64,000 bases of DNA from Coriaria nepalensis (taxonomy: Eukaryota; Streptophyta; Magnoliopsida; Cucurbitales; Coriariaceae): the NCBI GenBank assembly GCA_027186245.1, contig CP114495.1, positions 8,486,501 through 8,550,500 of the forward strand. Reading direction: 5' to 3'. The notes under the pieces are model-generated. The model saw only the letters and a list, made by a program, of their open reading frames with translations. It did no database searches and was not told the origin of the DNA. The position numbers and the translations under genes were made by a program. Of the stretch, positions 45,021 through 55,244 are shown piece by piece (position 1 is the stretch's first letter; every line of letters starts with the position of its first letter).

Positions 45021-48000
45021 TTAAACGTAATCGAGAACATAATTGAGAATGTAGACCATTAGTAAAGACAAAGGGTATAACAAGAAGGCCACGAAACAAG
45101 TCCAGACCGGGAATTTGTTGTGAAAACCGGTAGTGGAAGCCATTAGAGCACACACTAATAGAACTATTAGAAACTCCGCGGAGAAATCCCATGTCATTCC
45201 TCGTACGTAAATTAGGAACAGAAGTACTGAAATTCCAAGAATGTTGTTCATGAACACTCCACTGTAAATCTGCATTACATTTTGTTAATTAAACAAACAT
45301 GTTATATATAAGAGGGTATTAACATTGTCTAAATCAGATTCTAACATGGTAACGCGATAAGAGAGTGAGACAAAACTAAATCTTCCATCGAACCAAATTT
45401 AGCAGACTGTTTACTTTGATATAGAGCAAGTAAGAAGATGAAGGGAAAAGAGAGAATAGTTCTTCACCTCAGAGAATGTCAAAGAAGTCGTTCTCGGAGT
45501 CCTGCGATTTGCAGCCGTGATCGCCACAATTGCAGCACGAAAATTGGTGGATAAAGGGACCAAAATGAAAGATACGAAGAAGGATGCTATATTTAGAGAG
45601 TTGGAGAAATTCTCAACACTATGAATAAGAGGTTCGGCGAGAAGCCCTAAAGCAAAAATTCCAATAATCAATTGCATTATAGCCTTTGTGCAAGTCCATA
45701 TTGATCTATCAACAACTCCATTGCTCTTTGTTTCATCACCTACCAGCTTGTCTGTTTCTTCCCATGTTTTCTATCAATCAACACAATTTCAATCCTTCAT
45801 CATCTTCCATCATGCCATGATAATCTTAATTATTAGATCTCAATATCAAGTTTCGTGTCTTTAGACCCACAAGAACGTAAGCATCGTGCTTAATAGCGAA
45901 ATTTTGAAAAATGCTTTTATCACTCCACTGCTTGATCTGGCCACCCTCAATCGCTATGAGACATGGCCATTGTTATGTCGGAATTTGACGTAATACTCAT
46001 CATCAAACCGGCTCTCACTAAGATAAACAGAGAGAAAAATAAATAAAGGTGTTCGGAACTTACTTGGTAGACATCATCTTGGAGCTCAAGGGAGGCAGGA
46101 GCTTGCAGCTTGTTTGATCGATCGAACAACTTGCAAATCCCATTAATGAATTCGTCTTCATCAATTTCCCTATCTCCATTTCCATCGAGTTCTTCAACTA
46201 TTTTCCAAACAGCTTCATCCACATCTAAACTAACCTGACCACCAAATTTGACATCTGCAATCATTTTTTTCAGCTCAGATTGCGATATTTTGTTGTCTCC
46301 ATCTTGATCGATTCGGTCAAACATTCTGTTATCAATTAAAACCCCAAAAAAATAATTAAGGAAATCAATGAAAATCATAAGTGATTATATGATTAAACTT
46401 CACCTTCTAATGAAAGGAATATTAGGTGCTCCATCTTCCGTGACATGGCTTTCTAGTACATTGCTTTGCGATTGTTTTAATATTTGTAGCATTAAATTCT
46501 TCCTTATTTCCTTCTCTTTCTTTTTATTTTGAAGCCAAGGATGAATTACCTGTTACCAATTACCATACATGAATAACGAATGCAGAGCTTTATATTTCAC
46601 TTCGCAACCCACACAAAAGACCTTTGATATTGACTATCAAGCAATTTAAAAGTTCGTCTTACCAACTAACTGTGTTACGCATATATATATTAAGATATGC
46701 ATTGATTATTAATTACCTGATAAATATTCGTTAGTGATTTTCTAGAATCATATTGCCGATTAATATCTCCTACTAGATTCTCCGAATCGAGCAGCTTTGT
46801 AAAACCACTGACGAATTCATCCTCGTTAACTTTTTGGTCACTGTCAAGGTCAAACATTTTCATTGCCTCTGAAATTGCTTGATCCGTATCATCCCTACCT
46901 GTTTCTAAACCTTTTATTTGAAGGAATAGTTCTTTCACTTCAGAATATGACACAACTTCATCACCATCTTCATCTATTTCCTTAAATAGCCTGCAATTCC
47001 CAGTTAATCAATTCAATTTACACAAATTTCACATTAAAGTACACTACATAATTCATCTACTCTATGTTCCGTGTTCCATGTTCCATTCAAAATCTTTGGA
47101 GTTTGTTTATTTCTTTTTAAATCTCAATTTCATCCTTACTATTTCCAAAATGTTCCATTTTCATGCTTAGGATCAATTTTCTTAATGTTAAGTATAAAAA
47201 AGACATGAGATATTGGTGAGCTAAGTTACCCAAATAAAAAAAAAAAAAAACTAATAAATTTGAAGAATATAAATGTTGTTGACGATATGAGATATTTTAA
47301 TTTTAATTTGATTATTTCTCAATTTCTCAATTTTAAATATGTACATTTGATTCTGAGAATGTTGAAATGTTTTAAAAATTTTAAGATGAAATGGAGCTAT
47401 TTAAAAATTTGAGGACGGAAATAAATGAATAGTGAAAGTTTAGGGATGAAAATGATAATTTATGTATTGGAGTATGATGATAAGATAGATTTAATAGAGA
47501 GAAACAAAGTTTGTGATAAATGATACCTAATTAATAAGGAAATAAATTTACCAAAATAATAGTAACAAAAGTAATAAGGAAATAAATTGCACTAATTACA
47601 ATTCATAATCAATTACCTTCTTATAGCTCTTACATTAGGGGCCCCATCATGTGTGAGGAGTCTTCGAAGTGCATGTTTTTGAACATGTTGTAAAACTCTC
47701 TCAGTCAAATGTTGATGTTTTAGAAATTCTAGTCTTCTTTCTTGAACCCAAGGCTCAAATACCTATAAGAATCAACATTCGATGATCATTAGGTAAATGT
47801 TCATTAACGTATTGAATCTTATCAAGTTATTAGTTCTTTCAAAAGTAATTAAGATTCGAGACAAATATCGATAATAATAGTTAGTAGTTTCGAAAAGTAT
47901 CGAAGGTGGATATAACATTCCAAGAGTGAGATGAGACATGCCTGATAGATGAAGCTTAGGATTAGGACAATAACAGAAATAAAGAGAGTGATTAAGATCA

Positions 48001-50248
48001 CAATTACGGTCCCCTCAGAGGACAGGTTGAAGATTCTAGGGATTTGCAAGAGTAGAAAAGGAATGACAGTGATGAATATGGTCCTCGCAGTGTAACTTGT
48101 TTCTTTGTCTATATCAACTCCATATCCTACAACAACGACAATAATAATAATAGATAATAACATCCTTACAAAAGAAATATTTAAAAGATAGGAGTTCACG
48201 ATAAATTCTTATATGAATCATATTTATGATATTATTTCGGAATTCGATAAATAAAATTTAATAATATATTTTTATTTTATTAAATAACACAATTTCATTT
48301 AAGAGATTAATATAGAATAGTGCTGTAAGTACTTAGAAAAATCTGGATGTTCACAACTGTAAATGAAATGAAATTAAACTTGTGAAAGGAGTAATTATAA
48401 CTCTAAAAATTACAAGAAACCTAATTGTAATTTTCAGATATTAGAAGGATTTTTTTTTTCACCCCTAATTTGTTTTATAGCGATAATTTCCCCTAACATA
48501 AACTATTGAACAAAAAAAAATTAAAAAAAAATAATTTAAGATAAAAGGGTACTAATTACTTAAAACATACCTAATATCCTTGCTTTAAGGGTTTGAAGAG
48601 AAAGTGGGGATGAATTAGAAGGATTTGAAAAGTCTTGAGAGGCGACAAGAACACAAGTTGCCCAAACAAGTGTCAGAAGAAAAATGGAAGATCCAGCCAA
48701 CATTCCAACTCCTGTGTATACATACTCTTCTGCTACCTCTTCACTGCTCAGAAGCCCACAAGCTACATAATAAAAGCACGCAATTCACATTTCATTACAA
48801 TATAAATTAGTTCTTCTTAACGATGTACTTACGGGAAGGTTTTTTTTTAGTAGATACAGTTTATTATTTTATAAATTGATTAATTATAATTATAAATATT
48901 AATTTTTTATACTAAATTATTTATAATATTGAATCTTTGATTGATAAATTTATGATCGATCGAGTCTACTTAAAAATTTCTTAATTATTATGGGAGGATA
49001 TTTATTGATAAGGCCAACTGAATTTTCAATGCTGGCTGCAAGCTATCTAGGTTCCAATCTTGACTACAATTAAGTCAAGCGTTGGAAATTTATAAATTGA
49101 ATTTTGTGCTTGATAAACGAACAAAAAGTCCCTCTCACATGCATAGATATGTGGTTGATGATTGATCGTAATCTACATCATTTGCACATGCATCCATGTT
49201 AAACAATAGTATGATACATATATTTAATTAATACATATATTAATTTGGTAAGACTTTAGGAAGATTAAGTCATAGCATATATATGATGCTTTAATCATCT
49301 TTATGAGTTGGCACAACACATGTTAAGATACATATTAAGATGTGAAAATTACAAATAAATCTATCATTATTTAAAAAAAAAAAAATTATATTTTAAAATT
49401 AATTCAATATATCTCTAAACTCTCAAGTATAGAAATGTATCACATCACTTTAAATTTTTATCTTTTACGAAAAACCCAGTTTCTGAAATTTAGGTCTAAA
49501 ACTGTTAAAAGCAAACTGACCGTAATGGTTACTCTTAATTCAACAATTAGTGTCTTATGAAAATACTATCATTTCATCTAACTATGATACCATGTAGTTG
49601 TGTTTTCACATCAATGACAAACACCCGAGAGGTTCGGACTTTATCATATACGGAAGACGCTTTAACCTGAACGCCAATTTTACTCTTACAAACTTCATTA
49701 ATAATTTATCGTACTTTAGTTTAGCTAAATCTCAATTTGCTTGTCATATGAATTCAAAATGATAGAGAGTGGGACATACCGAGAAGAATCAAGGCCTCAG
49801 GAAGAGCACTAAGGACATGAAAAGCACTAGCACCAAAAACACCTGTACCCAGAATCTTGAAAATCTTCTCACCTCCAGCCGCAGCAAGAGACTCTCCTTT
49901 TATCAAGAGATATTCATACACGATTATAAGGAATAAATGCCCATATATATTTGTTGAACAAGGCAAGAATCCATACATTTGCTCACACTCTTCTTCTTCT
50001 TCTTCGATCGGAGAAAATAATGAAAAATTACTATACATGAAATTACTTTTGACAAGTAATATATTAGAAATCTGTTTGAAATCATTGCCTTCTTCGTCCA
50101 CGCCATCGGAAATTACAGAATTTTGTTCTTCATGATGATGATGCCGATGAGAACCATGTTTCAGAGAACGGCCCTTAATTTCAACAGTTAGTACTGAAAA
50201 AACTAGCAAGAAGAAAATGGATGCCCTTTTGCTTCTAATTATGATCAT
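45021..50248 (-). CDS. NCL: NCL-type exchanger with four EF-hands (copy B)
   Basis: CaCA-superfamily exchanger homologue, nine minus-strand exons: 50248-49780, 48762-48571, 48126-47942, 47762-47617, 46990-46717, 46549-46404, 46325-46064, 45770-45468 and 45269-45021, giving 741 residues. Signal peptide (about 1-27), His-rich and Glu-rich segments, alpha-1 region GASAFHVLSALPEALILLG, then MLAGSSIFLLTLVWATC. The unit of a 146-base linker exon plus an EF-hand-pair exon occurs twice in tandem, giving EF loops at 337-348 (DEDGDEVVSYSE), 378-389 (DLDSDQKVNEDE), 477-488 (DQDGDNKISQSE) and 518-529 (DGNGDREIDEDE), all with good ligands. The alpha-2 region at 629-641 reads VPLSTNFRAAIVAI, lacking the S-E pair of copy A. 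The intron after exon 3 has a GC donor (CAG/GCATGT). Frame is intact throughout, so it is probably expressed, but exchange activity is questionable. Confidence 0.9.
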
Positions 50249-51390
50249 GATTCTTCCTATTTTAGATCATCAATTTAACAAGCTAGAGGGTTTAATTTTG
50301 TGGAAGAACATGTTAAAAGGCAAAGAGGCTGGATTATATAGATGAAGTTTAACGAGGCTTGGATATATGATTATATATTATACAAGTGGATTGGTTGGAT
50401 CAATTTAGATTAGTCAAGTTGGTCAAATTTTGGAAGCAGTCTGTATACTTGTACTTTTTATTTATTTATTTATCATTTGGCCAAAAAAGAATTCCTTAAG
50501 AAAATAAGCAATGGACTTTCATATATAATAGTTTCTCAAATTTATAAAATTAAAATGTACAACAAGTTTTATAAATTAAATTTAGTTTCGTAGTTTCAAA
50601 ATTGTATTAAAAAATTAGGTTAAAGACTAAAAAACCCTTGCACTTTGATTTTGGGCCTGAAGTAGCCTGGTCTTTTTATTTTAGGGCTAAAAAGCTCATA
50701 TCGTCATATATACAGAGGTGTTAAAATGGGTTGTGTGGTCTGGCTCACGCTGGATTTTTCACTATTTAGGGTCGGGCTAGGCAGATGTCTAAAAGGATGG
50801 ATCGGGCCGAGCCCTTCTCGTTTGCTAAACATATGTCCGAGCCGAGTCTGACCTTTTCAAATAAAATAATAAATAAATAAATTTGTAGCTAAATAATGAG
50901 TTCATTGTATATTATTAAACATATATAATTAAATCATCAAAGCTCAACTATTATGGTTCCATAAAAAAAATCTCAAAGTTTTAAAGAGAAAAACGAATGT
51001 GAAAGTATAAATAAAAAATAATAATATTAATAAAAATTTAATAATAATATATAACATATTATTTATTTATTAATGATGGTTGGTTATTGATAGAACCTCA
51101 AAACCGAGCTTGTACGGGCTCAACCACGCCGAGCTAAAAAGCTCAAGTTATTTTGATAGCTCTATATATATTCCCCATCAATAAAATTTTATTATCCACG
51201 GCCATCAATAAAAATCCTACGTGTAAATAAATGACCTGCTCATTCTCCGTGCAATAACCCAAATCATTAAAAATTTCGCATATTCACTGGGTCCATACCT
51301 ATTCCCTCAACATTTGATTCCCTCCTCCTAATTGTTGTGACAGCTGCAAAGATGGAAGACAGTTCAGAGAGAAGATAGGGAGATAAAAAA
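50249..51390. other. NCL-B promoter and intergenic DNA
   Basis: NCL-B upstream region to about 50.5 kb, then AT-rich DNA containing a probable hAT-type element (50714-51163). No gene. Confidence 0.45.
50714..51163. mobile_element. Probable hAT-type non-autonomous element
   Basis: The ends are inverted: AGAGGTGTTAAAATGGG on the left and AGAGCTATCAAAATAAC as the reverse complement of the right end. Flanks are ATATATAC and ATATATAT, a 7 of 8 match that could be a target duplication, but the flank is simple AT text. Just inside both ends lie GGGTCGGGCTAGGC and GGGCTCAACC words typical of subterminal repeats. A similar terminus is seen near 19955-20003. Confidence 0.5.
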
Positions 51391-51391
51391 G

Positions 51392-51761
51392 ATGGTTCAG
51401 AGAGAAGTAGGGAAGTATGAGATAGGGAGGAGGATCAGCGAAGGTGCTTTTGCTAAGGTAAAGTTCGCTCAGAATACAGAGAGCAGCGAGAGTGTCGCCA
51501 TGAGAATTCTCGATCGAAGCACCATAGTCAAGCACATGATGGCTTATCGGAATGAATATATCTTGATGTTTTAAAGTTTTCAGTATTTGGCATGTAATTG
51601 TTAGCATATTGGGATCAGGTTCTACTTGGCTGATTACTTTTCTTCCATATGCATCGCACTTTGTAAATTTCTCTATCATTTTGCATATAAAGAGGGAGAT
51701 ATCTATAATGAAGCTTGGGATACATCCTTATGATGTTCGTCTTCATGAGGCATGGAATTAA
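51392..51761 (+). pseudogene. CIPK (CBL-interacting kinase) pseudogene, N-terminal fragment
   Basis: Two pieces of a CIPK gene in order on the plus strand. 51392-51574 encodes VGKYEIGRRISEGAFAKVKF, followed by QNTESSESVAMRILDRSTIVK. This matches the glycine-rich loop and ATP-lysine region of CIPK3/9/24-type kinases, but the catalytic lysine is Arg (VAMRIL for VAMKIL). 51687-51761 encodes IKREISIMKLGIHPYDVRLHE, the next CIPK exon, then stops. The acceptor before the second piece is lost (GCAT instead of a CAG). Nothing of the kinase activation loop or the NAF regulatory domain remains. Dead fragment that keeps its exon-intron layout, so it arose by DNA duplication rather than retroposition. 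Confidence 0.85.
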
Positions 51762-53904
51762 TATTTTCTGTATTTGAATTTAATGGAAAATTTTCTTGAG
51801 TTTGTGCTTTCTTCTAAACTTTTAGTGCTTCTTTCTGGTTTTTTATAATGCTGTGTTAATTACGTTCTGTAAAATCGTAAGATTTTTATAATCTTGGGAG
51901 TTCATTACAGATGGAGCAAATGAAGAAGACGAAGAAGAGAGAATTTTTGTCACCTAGATTCATTAAATGACATGGCAAATTTGACTGGATGGCTATATTA
52001 TCGAACCGTTAAGTTGTAATGGTTATAACGTTGTACATACAATATAAGAAATGTTGTACATACAAACAATACAATTTGAAACTTGAAACATGTTTTAATG
52101 TATATGGTTATGGCGTTGTTTGATATGATGTGATACATACGACAGACAATTCGACCTATCTATCCACATCATCTTTATATTCATGCCAGAACATATTGTT
52201 CAGTCTCTTTCAATATACATAGGGATGATATGTACCGTTGAAAAGCATGAGGAGGAAAAAAAAAAAGCTTGGATACTCTTAGAGAACAACAATCAACGTT
52301 TAACATTCAATATACATTCAAATCGCTGCTCAGTGAAACTAGAACAAGAACAACAATCAACAATACAGAATAAAAAAAATACAAAAAAATACAAAAAAAT
52401 ACAAAAAATCACATAAAATGATAAGGAACGAAAATTAAAGTATTTTTTTGTTTATTTATTTATTTATTCATCAATTGTTCGTTTTTTCGTTAATACGCTC
52501 ATTGTGCTACAGGATGTTCTTTTGCACTCAGAAGCTATCAACGAGATCAAAAAAAGACTCAATAAATAAACAAAGATCTTTAATATCTTGTATGAGTTTT
52601 AGTTTTAGGATGACGATCATACTATTTTCTCTCGTAAATAAACTGAAAATACAATTATTGGGATAGAATTCTTGTCGTATGTTTTTTAGTTTTAGGTGCT
52701 ATCTTTTTTACCTTCTGATGCATACAATTGGATTGAAACTTGTCTTCAATCGTACATGTGCTGAGAGAGATTATCTTGCTTTAATGATTCTAAATTTAGG
52801 CATGTTAGCGACTCATTTGAATGAGTAAATGAACATGGTAATACATTATTTCAAGACTTTTTCTCTCTACCATAGATCTATGGTTTTTCTAAAATTCATT
52901 TAATATATATATGGAAGTATGTTGGTAGAATAGCAAAATGGTGGCCTTGGATCAATTCAGGGCCGGTTGATGCTGTCGTGTAATCTTCTACACCGATGTC
53001 TGGCGGAAACCGGGATGCGTGAAATTCCACCGGTTGATGCTGTCGTCAACTACAACCTCCCATCAAACCCTTAGTTAGCTTTGATTATATCCACCGCTTA
53101 GTCATTTTCCGTACTTTGTCGCTTTTTCTTTCAATTTTTTAGACTCTTTCTTATGTACTTGTTGATAGTAGAATTATATACGATACTGGACAAAAGGTGA
53201 TTGGATATAAATTTGAAATGAGGAAAATCAGCTAATGAAAGACGATTGAACATGTCGGTCGACCGACCGATTTAATGTGAAATTTGGCCATAATTGAGAG
53301 ATTGGCCTTAGTAAATTTGGCCAAAGTGAGTTTCCCATTAAAAAAAAATGATGAAACTTCACAAGATAAATGAAATGGAAAAAAATCGGCTGCAAATTGC
53401 TTATATAAGGATCTCAAATTCAATTTCAACTGTTCGGAGAAGAGATAAATTAAGATATTATTTAATGAGAGATTTAATTTTATCTTTTAGTTCATAAGGA
53501 TCGACTGAAAATAACCAAACAAAGGAATTGTGGCCAACAAAAGAACCAAAATCGACTAAGTATGTAAAGGTTTAGAGTGGGGTCCCATTTTCCTCCAAAA
53601 AGTGACTAAACAAACTTTTCCAACTCCATTTTTGGCTAAAGAAAGAGGTTGGCCGAAAATGGAGGCTAGTTAGCCGAAAATTTAGAGAAGTCGGCTGAAA
53701 ATAAAAGTTAGTGGAAGAGAAAAAGTCATGATAAGTCCAAACGAAATAAAGACCACATATGATCAAATTTGTGATCATCGGAGGTTAAATTTCCCTTTAA
53801 AAAATAATGAATGTGGCTCATCTTTAGCTTTGCCATTTTTGGTGTGGAAGCTAAGGAATTAACCGAAATTTAGGGACTATTTTACTTTTCTTATTGCCTA
53901 ATTG
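51762..53904. other. Intergenic, no gene seen
   Basis: AT-rich DNA. A segment near 52185-52230 (GAACATATTGTTCAGTCTCT) resembles 55022-55050 (CAACATATTGTTCTGTCTCT), suggesting a shared duplicated repeat. Small direct repeats of CCGGTTGATGCTGTCGT occur at 52965-53045. No coding supported. Confidence 0.45.
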
Positions 53905-54310
53905 CCTTTTTTTTCCCTCATCGTGTGTCCAGACAAAGAACAATAAAATGAAAAATATATTAGCAAAAAGCGACTCTTAAGAGTCTAAGTACTCTTGTTA
54001 AATAGTCAAAATCATATCCACTCTCCAAATGAAATACCGAAGAACTAGGATAAAAAAATCACATTTCAAGAAGAAGAAGAAGATGAAGAAGACAAGCCTG
54101 ATAAACACTGTAGCAGATCAATAGTACAACACAGACAACAAGTGCAACTAAGATTTTAACGAACATCCCTGACGTTGAATTCGGAAATTGGGGCAATTGA
54201 ACAATGAAGAAAGGTATGGTAGATATAACCAAAATCCTTGCAGCATAATTACTCCATATATCAATTACTAATGCCAGACTCTGCGAAGATAAAAGGAAAA
54301 AGGAAGAGCA
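53905..54310 (-). pseudogene. Stray copy of NCL-C exon 3 and flanking intron
   Basis: Minus strand 54280-54098 is a close copy of NCL-C exon 3 (58069-57888), including NYAARILVISTIPFFIVQLP and ILVALVVCVVLLICY. It is 183 bases instead of 182, and the extra base puts a stop after about six codons. Its donor is GC instead of GT (CAG/GCTTGT). The sequence below it (53905 to about 54060) matches the NCL-C intron at 57490-57640, so the copy was made at DNA level and carries intron. No other exons of a fourth gene are seen nearby. Confidence 0.88.
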
Positions 54311-54706
54311 GGATCTATTTGTTTAGTAGATGGTTTGTTTAATTATTATATAAAGACTTAGTATATGATCCATAATACTGCAAACTTAACTGTGATTCAA
54401 TTGGAATCTCCGAATCCACCATCTATTTAAGTGGATTCATGTTAAAGAAAACCATGAATCCACTTTTAAAACGACAAGTTTCGAGTAAATCCATAACTAA
54501 TGCATAGTGAGATTCCAGATTCGAGTTTCTTCAAAAGACTAATTCGAATAACTGTATTATTATCAGTACATATGGTTGTTAGTGGTGGTTAGCTCTGATT
54601 AACCTAAATAAGCTCAGTTATTTAATAACTTGATGAGTTCCAGTTTATCCTTGTGACACCATAACATAGTTGGTTTGGATTTGATCGCTGTCTTGCTTTA
54701 GCATGT

Positions 54707-54949
54707 AGTGAAGACATATCAGTTCTTTTCAGCTCATAGGCGGACTTCCTGCTCCGGACAAGGTGCTCCGGACAAGTTGCCTGAGTACATACAAGTCTAC
54801 TGTTCACACCATCTTTAAGTGAAGACATATCAGTTCTTTTCAGCTCGTAGGCGGACTTCCTGCTCCGGACAAGGTGCTCCAGACAAGTTGCCTGAGTGTG
54901 AAGAAAGAAATGTTGCACATACAAGCCTACTGTTCACACCATCTTTACT
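54707..54949. repeat. Tandem duplication, 111 bp unit
   Basis: Copy 1 is 54707-54817 and copy 2 is 54818 to about 54949. Both start AGTGAAGACATATCAGTTCT and end CTACTGTTCACACCATCTTTA. Copy 2 has an insertion of about 19 bases (GAAGAAAGAAATGTT...). Within each copy the words CTCCGGACAAG and CTCCGGACAAG/CTCCAGACAAG repeat again at close spacing. Origin unknown. Confidence 0.9.
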
Positions 54950-55244
54950 TCTTCGTGCCAGGTTTGTATAAACAACATTTGTTCTGTCCGCTGTACTTCT
55001 ATCATGTTTTTTACTTTCAGACACAACATATTGTTCTGTCTCTTACATATACATGATGGATATTAATGGATCATACATATGCAATTGCCTAACTCCGATT
55101 ATAAAACTCAACAATATTAACTTGCAATTTCTCGATTAAAAAAGAGATTTGCTAAATAGGGCATAATGAGTAATTAACTAGATCCGCGAAACCCATCACA
55201 AAAAAGTCTCAGGATATCGAATTAGAATTACAAGAAACCCCGTC
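54950..55244. other. NCL-C 3' flank
   Basis: Short intergenic stretch, probably with the NCL-C 3' UTR next to 55244. Contains the AACATATTGTTCTGTCTC segment shared with 52.2 kb. Confidence 0.4.

Noticed and set aside
49857..50135. 92-codon plus-strand frame over NCL-B exon 1
   Set aside because: Antisense shadow of the exchanger exon.
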